Origin: Novosphingobium sp. MW5 | Lineage (GTDB): Bacteria; Pseudomonadota; Alphaproteobacteria; Sphingomonadales; Sphingomonadaceae | NCBI GenBank assembly: GCA_025938935.1 | Contig: JAPCWB010000001.1 | Span: 2,480,001-2,544,000, forward strand | DNA: 64,000 nucleotides | Direction: 5' to 3' | Shown here: positions 17,989 through 26,972 of the stretch, piece by piece | How the letters are laid out: each line of letters begins with the position of its first letter | How positions within the stretch are numbered: the first letter of the stretch is position 1 | Made by a program: the position numbers and the translations under genes | The notes under the pieces: generated by a model | Databases searched by the model: none | What the model saw: only the letters and a program-made list of their open reading frames with translations | Told to the model about the DNA's origin: nothing

Positions 17989-18234
17989 TCAGGACGGCCC
18001 GGGGCCGCCGCGACCGGGCATGAAGCGGTAGGTGATGCGGCCCTTGGTCAGGTCATAGGGGGTCAGTTCGACAAGCACTTCATCGCCCACCAGCACGCGG
18101 ATGCGGTTCTTGCGCATCTTGCCGGCAGTGTGGCCGAGGATTTCATGATCGTTTTCAAGCCGGACGCGGAACATCGCATTCGGCAGGAGTTCGACCACCA
18201 TGCCGCGCATTTCGAGAAGTTCTTCTTTCGCCAT
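17989..18234 (-). CDS. infA: Translation initiation factor IF-1
   Basis: An 81-residue S1-fold protein starting [18 protein letters not shown], containing [19 protein letters not shown] and ending in a Gly/Pro tail (GRGGPGPS). IF-1 binds the ribosomal A site during initiation. The longer in-frame start at 18327 is rejected because the canonical IF-1 N-terminus begins at 18234 with GAAGAACTTCTCGAAATG-like coding sequence right after the ATG. The tail is a little longer than in E. coli, which has 72 residues, as is common in alphaproteobacteria. Confidence 0.97.
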   Translation of the reverse strand: MAKEELLEMRGMVVELLPNAMFRVRLENDHEILGHTAGKMRKNRIRVLVGDEVLVELTPYDLTKGRITYRFMPGRGGPGPS

Positions 18235-18398
18235 CGGCGATATGTTCCGTCCTGTTGAGCTTGAATTGCGCGCGCCATAGCGGGGCGAGGCGCAAAAGGG
18301 AAGAGTGCAGGTGATGCCCGCAACCATAGCTTGGACGACAATTTATTACCTTGCGTTACTTGCTTGAAATTGGCGCGTTTGGCACCCACTTGGCCGTG

Positions 18399-20888
18399 AT
18401 GAAACTGCGCCCCCAGCAGTCTGCCTGTCGGTCCTTGCCCTTGCCTGGTCACTGCCCGCCCTGGCCCAGTCGGAACCGACTGTCGCCGCAGACGCCCCAG
18501 CTGAAGAAGATGATACCTTGCCACTGGCGGGGGAAATCGTCGTGATTGCCGAACGCATCAAGGGTCAGCTCGACGTCCCGCAAAAGCCGATCGAGGTGCT
18601 CGATGAGAAGGACATAGCCTCTTACGGGGCCAATTCGATCACCGACCTGCTAAACGCTTTGTCGCCGCAAACCGGCTCGGGCCGCGGGCGCGGCGGTGGC
18701 GGCATGCCGATCATGCTGATCAACGGGCAACGGATCAGCTCGTTCCGCGAAATGCGCGACATGCCACCCGAGGCGATCCGCCGCATGGAAATCCTGCCTG
18801 AGGAGGTTGCGCTGCGGTTCGGTTATCCGGCCAACGCGCGCGTCGTGAACCTAATTCTGAAGGACGACTTTTCCCAGCGCCGGGTCGATGTCGAATATGG
18901 CATGCCGGATCGCGGCGGCTCGGCAACCAGCGAATTGCAGGCATCGCTGTTTTCAGTCGCCAAGGGCGGCCGCACAAACATCACGGCCACGCGTGAGCGT
19001 ACGACCGAGCTGACCGAGGCGGAGCGCGGGGTGATCCAGTCGCCGGGGTCGGTCTCCAGCATCGTCACCGATCCCGACCCGGCCTTTGCCCGCACCTTGA
19101 TTGCTGACCGCACCAACTCCTCGATCAACGCGACCTGGGCGAAGGGGCTGGGCAAGAACGGTCTCGCGGGCTCGCTGACGCTCAACGGCACGATCTCGCT
19201 GACCACGACTAACCAGATGTCCGGCCTGAATACCGTCACCCTGACGGCCCCGGGCGGAGCAAGCACGCTGCGCACTTTCGGTGATCCGCTGCGACGCTCG
19301 AACCAGACGACGAGCTACCAGGGCGGTGCGGGATACAATCGGCCGCTCGGTTCGTGGCAATTTTCGGCCACGGTGGATGCGGGCCGGACCGAGAGTGATA
19401 CCCGTATCGATCGCCGCGCCAATACCGGCGCGCTGACGGCGGCCGCACTTTCTGGCGCGCTTCCGATCACCGGACCGATCCCGCCTCAGGCCTCTCTGGG
19501 GTCCGACAGGGCATGGACGGCGAGTGACAGTGTTTCGAGCTTGGTGACCTTGATTGGCCGCCCGCTGCACCTGCCGGGCGGCGACGTGACCATGACGGTT
19601 AAGGGCGGCTACGCCTATACCGGCATCACCAGCGAGGACACACGCAGTGCGGTGGGGCGTACTTCGCTCAGCCGCAATGACCTGTCCGCAGGCGTGAATC
19701 TCGGCATTCCGATTACCAGCCGGCGCGAGGGTTTTCTTGAGGCGGTAGGTAATCTGTCGCTCAACCTCAGTGCCGGCATCAATGACCTTTCCGATTTCGG
19801 CACGCTGAAGGACTGGAGCGCGGGACTGACCTGGGGTCTGACTGACAAACTCAATTTGCAGGCGAGCTACCTCGTCAACGAAAAGGCGCCATCGCTGGCT
19901 GAACTGGGCAACCCGCAGGTGGTCACTTTCAACGTGCCGGTGTTCGATTTCTCCCGCGGGGAAACCGTGCTCGTTACCGTTACCGGAGGCGGCAACAGGG
20001 CCCTGCTGAAAGAGACCGACCGCGACCTCAAGTTCGGGGTGAACTGGCAGACGCCGATCAAGAACACGATGCTGATCGCGGAATACTTCCGTAATCGGTC
20101 GTCGGATGTCGCCGAATCGTTCCCGGTCCTCACACCGGCGATAGAGGCTGCCTTCCCGGGCCGGGTGACTCGCGACGCCAGCGGCAGGCTGATCGCCATT
20201 GATCGCCGTCCGGTGACCTTCTTCGCCGAAAACGCTTCACGCCTGCGCTGGGGCTTCAATGTCAACGGCCCCATAGGCAAGGCACCCGAGGGCGGGGCCG
20301 GTGCCATGATGGGCGGCGGCGGACGTGGGCCCGGCGGCGGCGGCCGCGCTGGTGGGGGCCGCATGGGCGGTGGTGGCGGCCCGCCGATGATGATGGGTCC
20401 GATGGGCGGCGGTAATGGGCAGGGGCGCTGGAACATCGCGCTGTTCCACACCGTCCAGTTCGAGAATACCGTTACCGTTTCGCGCGCCGGGCCGGTGCTT
20501 GATCTGCTTGACGGCGACGCGCTGACTGGCGGCGGCGTGGCGCGGCATTCGATCGAGGCAGATGCCGGGTTTTTCTACCGCGGCTTCGGTGCCCGCCTGA
20601 ATGGCAGCTATACGGCGCCGACGCGGATCGACGGCACGACGAACCTGCGCTTTGGCAGCCTGACCAAGCTCAACCTGCGCCTGTTCGCCAATCTCGACCA
20701 GATGAAGAAGCTGACCAAGGGCAATCCATGGCTGAAGGGCGTCCGCGTCTCGCTTGTGGCCAACAACCTGCTCGATTCTGCGCCAGCGGGTGACTGATGG
20801 CGCGGGCTCGGTGCCGATCAGCTACCAGCCGGACCTGCTCGATCCCACCGGTCGATTTATCGGGATAGATATCTCGAAGAGGTTCTGA
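18399..20888 (+). CDS. TonB-dependent receptor with Gly/Met-rich loop, two frameshifts
   Basis: An outer-membrane receptor of about 829 residues. The plug domain is visible (GEIVVIAERIKG, MLINGQRISSFREMRDMP, RMEILPEEVALRFGYP), followed by a long beta-barrel. The main frame runs 18518-20797. Upstream in the same frame a signal peptide (AVCLSVLALAWSLPALAQ) has no start codon. Adding one base to the C run at 18410-18414 joins it to the ATG at 18399 (MKLRPPAVCL). At about 20780 an extra G throws off the end; removing it gives NNLLDSRQRVTDGAG and the usual aromatic terminus ISKRF at 20888. A Gly/Met-rich insert lies at 20275-20420. The ligand is unknown. Sphingomonads carry many such receptors. 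Confidence 0.85.
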
Positions 20889-20928
20889 CCCCCTTTGCCT
20901 GCGGCCATGGCGGGCCTATCTGTCTGCC

Positions 20929-22863
20929 ATGGCCCGCAAAACTGCCCCCTCGGAACGTGACGCTCCCGAGCGCTTCAACGAGGAACGCGCCACTTACACG
21001 ATCAAAGGCAGCCGGCCCGATCTTGAGGCAGGCGTCGCCGCGATCCGCGAGGTTCTCGCCACTCTGCCGCCGCGTCCTGGTGTTTACCGGATGCAGGATG
21101 CGCGCGGGGACGTGCTTTATGTGGGCAAGGCGCGGGCGCTGAAGAACCGCGTTGCGAATTACACGCAGGTAGACCGGTTGCCGCTGCGGCTGCAGCGCAT
21201 GGTATCGCGGACTCGCTCGATGACCATCGTGACGACCAACAGCGAGGCAGAGGCGCTGCTGCTCGAAGCGCAACTGATCAAGCGCTACCGCCCGCCCTAC
21301 AACGTGCTGCTGCGTGATGACAAAAGCTTCCCCTTCATCCTCCTTCGCGCCGATCACGCCTTTCCGCGCATCACCAAGCACCGCGGAGCAAGGCGGGCGG
21401 CGGGGAACTATTATGGCCCATTCGCCAGCGCCGGGTCGGTCAACACCACGATCAACGCGCTGCAGAAGCTGTTCCTGCTGCGGTCTTGCACCGACAGCTT
21501 CTTCTCCCGCCGCGACCGGCCCTGCCTGCTGTATCAGATCAAGCGCTGCTCAGCCCCGTGCGTCGGCCGGATCGACGAGGCGGGATATGGCGAGCTGATC
21601 TCCGAGGCGAAGGACTTCCTTGGCGGCAAGTCCGGCGCGGTGCAGAAGAAGATCGAGAGCCAGATGCAGGAAGCGGCGGAAAGCCTCGACTTCGAGCGCG
21701 CCGCCATGCTGCGTGACCGCCTGCGGGCTGCCACCTTCATTCAGGGCAGCCAGGCGATCAACGCCGAAGGCGTCGGCAATGCCGACATCTTCGCCATGGC
21801 GACGAAGAACGGGCAGGTGGGCGTGCAGGCTTTCTTCATCCGTGGCGGACAGAACTGGGGCCACCGTGCCTTCTTCCCCAGTCACACCGAAGGTCTGAGC
21901 GAAGAGGAGGTGATGGAGAGCTTCCTTGCCCAATTCTACGAGGAAGTTCCGCCGCCGCGCCTCATCCTCGTCGATCGCGCCTTGCCCGAAGCCGAGTTGC
22001 TGGCCGAAGCCTTCCGCGAAGGCGCGGGTGGCAAGGTCGAAATATCCGTCCCGCAGCGCGGCGACCGCCGACGCCTGATCGAACAGGCGCGGCGCAATGC
22101 GGTTGAGGCGCTGGATCGACGCCTGGCCGAAAGCGGCACCAAGGCGCGGCTCAATGCCGAACTGGCGGAATTCCTCGAACTGGCCGAACCGCCGCAGCGG
22201 ATCGAGGTTTACGACAACAGCCATATCCAGGGCGCGCAGGCGCTGGGCGCGATGATCGTTTCCGGTCCCGAAGGTTTCATCAAGGGCCAGTACCGCAAGT
22301 GGAACATCAAGTCGGCCCAGACCAACGATGACTTTGCCATGATGCGCGAAGTTTTTCAGCGCCGCTTCGCCCGCGCGGCGGACGAGGACCCTGATCGCGA
22401 CGGCGGTACCCGGCCCGACCTCGTCCTGATCGACGGCGGCAAGGGCCAGATGAGCGCGGCGCGCGATACCCTGGAGGAGATGGGCATCGAGGACGTGCCC
22501 CTGATCGCCATCGCCAAGGGGCCGCACCACGGGCGCGAGGGGCGCGAGGTGTTTCACTTCCCCGATGGCCGCGAAAAGATGCTGCCGGTCAATTCACCGC
22601 TGTTGTTCCATCTCCAGCGCCTGCGCGACGAGGTTCATCGCTTCGCCATTGGCGCCCACCGAGAGAAACGCAGCAGGGCCATCACAGCGAGTCCGCTCGA
22701 CGAGATTCCGGGCATCGGCCCTGCACGCAAGCGGGCTCTGCTGCTGCACTTTGGTACGGCCAGCAAGGTGCGCGCCGCCGCGCTGGAGGATCTGAAACGC
22801 GCGCCGGGCGTTAGTGCGGCAGTGGCGCAAACCGTCTATGACTTTTACCATCCGCGCGGATGA
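20929..22863 (+). CDS. uvrC: Excinuclease ABC subunit C
   Basis: A 644-residue UvrC, which makes both incisions in nucleotide excision repair. Domain order: N-terminal GIY-YIG nuclease (RPGVYRMQDARGDVLYVGKA, near residues 49-68), Cys-rich linker (PCLLYQIKRCSAPCVGRI), UVR motif (SLDFERAAMLRDRLRA) that binds UvrB, RNase H-like C-terminal nuclease (EVYDNSHIQGAQALGAMIV and DLVLIDGGKGQ) and a helix-hairpin-helix end (EIPGIGPARKRALLLHFG). It is 40 bp downstream of the TonB receptor, with which it has no obvious functional link. The permease gene follows after 18 bp. Confidence 0.97.
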   Translation: MARKTAPSERDAPERFNEERATYTIKGSRPDLEAGVAAIREVLATLPPRPGVYRMQDARGDVLYVGKARALKNRVANYTQVDRLPLRLQRMVSRTRSMTIVTTNSEAEALLLEAQLIKRYRPPYNVLLRDDKSFPFILLRADHAFPRITKHRGARRAAGNYYGPFASAGSVNTTINALQKLFLLRSCTDSFFSRRDRPCLLYQIKRCSAPCVGRIDEAGYGELISEAKDFLGGKSGAVQKKIESQMQEAAESLDFERAAMLRDRLRAATFIQGSQAINAEGVGNADIFAMATKNGQVGVQAFFIRGGQNWGHRAFFPSHTEGLSEEEVMESFLAQFYEEVPPPRLILVDRALPEAELLAEAFREGAGGKVEISVPQRGDRRRLIEQARRNAVEALDRRLAESGTKARLNAELAEFLELAEPPQRIEVYDNSHIQGAQALGAMIVSGPEGFIKGQYRKWNIKSAQTNDDFAMMREVFQRRFARAADEDPDRDGGTRPDLVLIDGGKGQMSAARDTLEEMGIEDVPLIAIAKGPHHGREGREVFHFPDGREKMLPVNSPLLFHLQRLRDEVHRFAIGAHREKRSRAITASPLDEIPGIGPARKRALLLHFGTASKVRAAALEDLKRAPGVSAAVAQTVYDFYHPRG

Positions 22864-22881
22864 CACGAACAGGGGAAACCG

Positions 22882-23974
22882 ATGAAGGCAAAGCAGGTGA
22901 GCGGTTGGTCGCTGGAGAACATCGGTTTTGCCGCGCTGGTCGTGGCGGTGACCTTGCTTTTCGCATGGATGCTTACGCCCTACTTCGGAGCGATCCTGTG
23001 GGGTCTGGTAGCGGCGATCGTGTTCCGGCCGCTTTACCTTTGGCTGGCGGTGCGTCTGGGCGGCCGGCAGGGGCTCGCGGCCGGAATAACCCTCGTGCTG
23101 ATCGTGGCGGTAGTGATCGTTCCGGCGGCCCTGCTCGGCGCAAGCCTCGTTAGCGAAGCGAGTTCACTTTACGCCCGCGTACAGAACGGTGAACTCGATT
23201 TGGGGGCGATGCTGGCCAAAGCCAGTCACGCGCTGCACTGGACCTCTCGAAGGCTGGGCACGGGAGTACGGGCTTACCGACCCGGATCGCCTGCGCGCGC
23301 GCATCGCGCCGAGCCTTTCGACCGGCCTGAAGACGGTGGCGGGACAGGCGCTGTCCGTGGGGCAGGGCGCGCTGTCGTTTATCGCGGCGCTGGGCATCAT
23401 GCTGTATCTGACCTTCTTTCTGCTGCGTGACAGCGAAAGGCTGGGGGAACGCTTCCGTACCGCGCTGCCGCTCGATCCGGCCCTTCGCGACGAGTTGATC
23501 GACAAGTTCCTCACCGTCGTACGCGCCACGATGAAGGGCACAGTTGCTGTAGCCGTGATGCAGGGCATCGTCGGCGGGCTGATCTTCTGGATGCTGGGGG
23601 TCGAAGGCGCGCTGCTGTGGGGCCTGCTGATGGGTTTCTTCTCGCTGATCCCTGCGGTCGGAACGGGCATCGTCTGGGTGCCAGTGGCACTTTACCTGAT
23701 CGCGACAGGCGCACTGTGGCAAGGCGCGGTGCTGGTGTTCTGCGGCCTCTTTGTCATTGGCCTGATCGACAACCTGCTGCGCCCGATCCTTGTCGGCAAG
23801 GACACCAAGCTGCCGGACTTCGTCGTGCTCATTGCCACGGTAGCCGGGCTCGAGCTGTTCGGCCTGACCGGCTTCATCATCGGACCGATCATCGCGGCGC
23901 TGTTCATTGCGGTCTGGGATATGGTGACCCAGGTCCGCGGCGCGCAGATCAAGGCTGAGACAAAGAAGGGCTAG
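22882..23974 (+). CDS. AI-2E/PerM-family transporter, frameshifted
   Basis: An inner-membrane protein of the AI-2E transporter (PerM/TqsA) family, about 363 residues once corrected. The N-terminal part (MKAKQVSGWSLENIGFAALV, first three membrane helices) is in one frame up to about 23245. The rest (GLTDPDRLRARIA ... GLIDNLLRPILVGKDTKLPD ... FIIGPIIAALFIAVWD) is in the next frame. The total of 1,093 nt implies one extra base at about 23235-23262. The conserved family segment LLRPILVG is present. The transported substrate is unclear for most members. The TAG stop overlaps the convergent tesB stop by three bases. Confidence 0.85.
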
Positions 23975-24858
23975 CCCACTTTCTTCTTCACCCTGATCAG
24001 GCCTTCCTGCGCCGATTCGGCAATCAGGCGCCTGTCGCGCGTGTAGATTCGGCCGCGGTTGAAGCCGCGCGCCCGCCCGGCCCATGGACTGTCGGTAACG
24101 TAGAGCAACCAGTCATCGACGCGGAAATCGTCATGGAACCAGACTGCATGATCAAGGCTAGCCCCTTGGATGTCGCCCTTCATCCAGCTCAGTTTGTGCG
24201 GCACGGTACTGGTTCCCAGCAGCGAGTAGTCCGTAGCATAGGCGAGGACCGCGCGGTGGACGCGTGGATCGTCGGGCAAAGCGGCAGGCGCGCGAAACCA
24301 TGTCGCCAGCGCCGGCTCTCCCCCACTCAAGCCCGCCCAGGCCGCAGGGTTGGTTGGTTTCACTTCTAGAAGGCGAGCTGATGCGACCAGTGAACGCATT
24401 TCCTGCGGCACGAGATCGATATACTTGTCGCGCAGTTGCGTTTCGTTGAGCAGGTCTTCGGGCTGAGCAACTTCGGGCATTGCCATCGCGTGGCCGACGC
24501 CAGACTCCCGCTTGTGAAACGACGCAGTCAGATTGAGGATCGGCGTGCCCTGCTGGCTGGCGACGACACGGCGGTTGGAAAAGCTGCCACCGTCGAAGTC
24601 GCGCGCGATGGTGAAGTCGATCTCGTGATCCTCGCTACCGCCGCGCAGGAAATAGGCGTGGAGCGAGTGAACTTCACGGTCAGGATCGACGGTGCGCTCG
24701 GCCGAGGCGAGGGCCTGCGCGATCACTTGCCCGCCATAAACGCGGCCGATGCCGCCGGGCTTGCGCCGCCCTCGAAAGGCGTCGTCACCGACACGTTCGA
24801 CGTCGAGGAGGCGCAACAGGCCCGCAACGCGGTCTTCGGGGGAAATATCATCGCTCAT
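23971..24858 (-). CDS. tesB: Acyl-CoA thioesterase II
   Basis: A 295-residue double-hotdog thioesterase of the TesB family, which hydrolyses acyl-CoA to free fatty acid and CoA. The first hotdog (VYGGQVIAQALASAERTV, HSLHAYFLRGG) and the second (LDHAVWFHDDFRVDDWLLY) are both present, with the catalytic Asp in the LDHAVWFH region and a terminal Gln in the SAQEGLIR segment. The start at 24858 (MSDDISPED) is preferred over the in-frame Met at 24936, because the intervening residues do not look like the family. It is 31 bp downstream of the cupin-like gene and probably shares its transcript. Confidence 0.93.
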   Translation of the reverse strand: MSDDISPEDRVAGLLRLLDVERVGDDAFRGRRKPGGIGRVYGGQVIAQALASAERTVDPDREVHSLHAYFLRGGSEDHEIDFTIARDFDGGSFSNRRVVASQQGTPILNLTASFHKRESGVGHAMAMPEVAQPEDLLNETQLRDKYIDLVPQEMRSLVASARLLEVKPTNPAAWAGLSGGEPALATWFRAPAALPDDPRVHRAVLAYATDYSLLGTSTVPHKLSWMKGDIQGASLDHAVWFHDDFRVDDWLLYVTDSPWAGRARGFNRGRIYTRDRRLIAESAQEGLIRVKKKVG

Positions 24859-24889
24859 CCCCCGGCCATTGCCCGTCGCGAGCGGCAGG

Positions 24890-25735
24890 TCAACCCGCCG
24901 GTGGCCGCCGGAACTTCCGCAGGACGCGCCAGCCAATCGCCTTGGCCTTGTTGGTCGCCGGCCAGCGCCCGGTGCTGCGCGGGCGGAAGCCCATGCGGCG
25001 CAATACGCCGTTGAAGGCGCGGGCGTCGGCCTCGGCGAAGGACCAGTCAGAGCGCCATGTGATCGACAGCGAGACCGAGCTTTCCGGCCCCGTCTTTACG
25101 AAGTGCGGGGCCATGACCGGCACGAACAGCGCTTCGCCGGGGGAGAGCGGGAATTCGGTGCCACCAGCGAGCAGTTCGTCACTCCATTTGAGTTCACGCG
25201 CGCCGCCAGTGTGGTAGCCTTCGTGGACTTCATCGGGCGCGAAGCGGGCGTCACCGGCGGGAAACTGCGTCATCACCTTGGAGCCGCGGATCTGGAGCAG
25301 GATATTGTGCTCCGGATCGAAATGATACGGCGTGACGCCGTTCGGGCTGGTGATAAAGATGAAGCTCTGCAGCTTCATCATCGCGCCCGTCCTGGCTTCG
25401 ATTTCCGGGCGGATTTCGGCGAGGAGGTCGTTCAGCAGCTGGGCATATTCGGGAACCTGCTCAACGTTCTTGAGAACGGCCCACGAGCCCGTTTCCTCGA
25501 TCTTGCGGATCGTTTCGCCAATCGGAATTCCGGTCGGGTCTGGCTTGCCGTCGACGCCGATCGGCAGGTCGGCAAAGTTGTATTCGATGCTGCTTTCCGG
25601 CAGCTTTTCCGCCAGCGCGGCGAGTGCATCGAGTTCGAGCAGGGGATGCCTGCCCAGCGCGTGCGGCAACTTGTGCGGAACTTCGGGATAGCTCGCCGCA
25701 AAGGTACGGCGCGCATCGGGCGAAAACACGGTCAT
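24890..25735 (-). CDS. Cupin-like (JmjC-type) 2-oxoglutarate dioxygenase
   Basis: A 281-residue cupin-like protein of the JmjC/FIH type. The Fe(II)-binding HxD...H triad can be read as PYHFDPEHN (near residue 138) and the later PHFVKTG. The strands between them fit a double-stranded beta-helix (LLQIRGSKVMTQFP, LSPGEALFVPVMAPH). Relatives hydroxylate Asn, His or Lys residues in proteins or act on small molecules; the substrate here is unknown. Its ATG overlaps the stop of the upstream GNAT gene by four bases (25732-25735), so the two are probably translated together, with tesB third in the operon. Confidence 0.85.
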   Translation of the reverse strand: MTVFSPDARRTFAASYPEVPHKLPHALGRHPLLELDALAALAEKLPESSIEYNFADLPIGVDGKPDPTGIPIGETIRKIEETGSWAVLKNVEQVPEYAQLLNDLLAEIRPEIEARTGAMMKLQSFIFITSPNGVTPYHFDPEHNILLQIRGSKVMTQFPAGDARFAPDEVHEGYHTGGARELKWSDELLAGGTEFPLSPGEALFVPVMAPHFVKTGPESSVSLSITWRSDWSFAEADARAFNGVLRRMGFRPRSTGRWPATNKAKAIGWRVLRKFRRPPAG

Positions 25736-26892
25736 AGTCTGGCTCCGTCAGGGCGGCGACCCAGTTCGGCTTTAAGGAGGGGGCGGAAAAAGGCGCGGCG
25801 CAGCGGCCCGCCTATGGCGATAGAGACCGCTCCCACCGCGCGGCGTTCGCGCCAGATGTGGTCGATCATCGGGTGGTCAGCTGCGGCGCAGGAATCGCAC
25901 CATTCGATGCCCGCACGCTCCAGCAAGGTCAGGTTTTCGCGCTGGAGGAGCACGCCGGGAGAGAAGCGGGCAAAGCCCTCATCGAAGGCGGTTTTGTAGG
26001 AGAAAGCGCCCGGCGCGGTGAGGAAGTTTGCCAGCATGGCGATGGGTTGGCCATCGAGATACAGCGCCAGCCGTTCGAGGCGACCTGCCTTGGCGCCACC
26101 CGCAAGTGCCTGTTGAAACAGTGTTTCGGTGGCCGGGGAGCAGGCGAGGGCGGAACCGGCCTTGCCTTTCCAGCCCGCCTTTTCGAGTTCGAGGAAGCCC
26201 TTGGCCCATGCTTCCACGCCTTCGTCATCATCGCGCCGTTCGAAGGTAAGTTCGCCCAGTTTGGATAGGCGGTTGGCCTGCCGGCGCAGTTCCTTGCGCT
26301 TCTTGCCGGTCATCGACGCTTCGAGATAGGCTTCGGGAGTCAGGTCCGATGCGAGCAGGGCGCGTTCTTCGGACTGGACAATCCCGCCAGTCCGGCCAAG
26401 CTGGCGGAGCGCGCCAAAGAGCTCTCCCTGCAGGGGAATTTGCGCCAGGTGAAGAAAGAGCGCGCGTCCAGGGCTGCGATCGGCCCATCGCAGGAGCGCT
26501 TGCCAGAAGGCCCGCTCATGCCCCTTGGCAACCAGCGGCGCACCGAGAAAGCAATTGGCGTGCATCCAGCCTGCAAGGTGAGGGATCGGCTTGCCGTAAT
26601 ATCGGTTCCTCTTAACGACCGGCATCACCCCCAGCCAGCGGCCTTCGCGTTCGAGAACGAACAGTCGGACTTCGTGCGAGGTGTCATGGGCCTTCAGCGC
26701 CGGGAGAAGATACCAGTCCTCGAAAAAGGGATTGGGTTCAGATGTTGCCCGGGCAAGGTTGCGCCATTCGGCAACCTCCGCGGCGCCAAGATCGCGCCAG
26801 TCGAGCAGCAGCGGGCACGGCTCGCCGGGCCGTGCTTCGACAAGCACCGCCGCTTCGCTGCTCCGTTCGAGCGTGATGGCAACCGATGCCAC
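25732..26892 (-). CDS. GNAT/CelD-family acyltransferase
   Basis: A 386-residue protein of the CelD/BcsL (FemAB-like) GNAT group. The N-terminal half has the NPFFEDWYLLPALKAH signature. The C-terminal half has the acyl-CoA-binding core (RLERLALYLDGQPIAMLANF, followed by GAFSYKTAFDEGFARFSPG). Such proteins transfer acyl or aminoacyl groups in polysaccharide, lipid or peptidoglycan modification; no specific substrate can be read here. It is the first gene of the GNAT-cupin-tesB operon. The stop overlaps the next ATG. An 80-bp gap separates it from the mfd stop upstream. Confidence 0.85.
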   Translation of the reverse strand: MASVAITLERSSEAAVLVEARPGEPCPLLLDWRDLGAAEVAEWRNLARATSEPNPFFEDWYLLPALKAHDTSHEVRLFVLEREGRWLGVMPVVKRNRYYGKPIPHLAGWMHANCFLGAPLVAKGHERAFWQALLRWADRSPGRALFLHLAQIPLQGELFGALRQLGRTGGIVQSEERALLASDLTPEAYLEASMTGKKRKELRRQANRLSKLGELTFERRDDDEGVEAWAKGFLELEKAGWKGKAGSALACSPATETLFQQALAGGAKAGRLERLALYLDGQPIAMLANFLTAPGAFSYKTAFDEGFARFSPGVLLQRENLTLLERAGIEWCDSCAAADHPMIDHIWRERRAVGAVSIAIGGPLRRAFFRPLLKAELGRRPDGARL

Positions 26893-26972
26893 GCGTTAAC
26901 CCTTGCGCTGCGCGGATGAACCGCTGTCCGGGCGGGATTAGCACCGGGTGGCAAAGGAAGTGTGAACGCGTG

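Noticed and set aside
21550..22557. Minus-strand 335-codon frame within uvrC
   Set aside because: UvrC on the plus strand has all catalytic motifs; the opposite frame has no recognisable domain.
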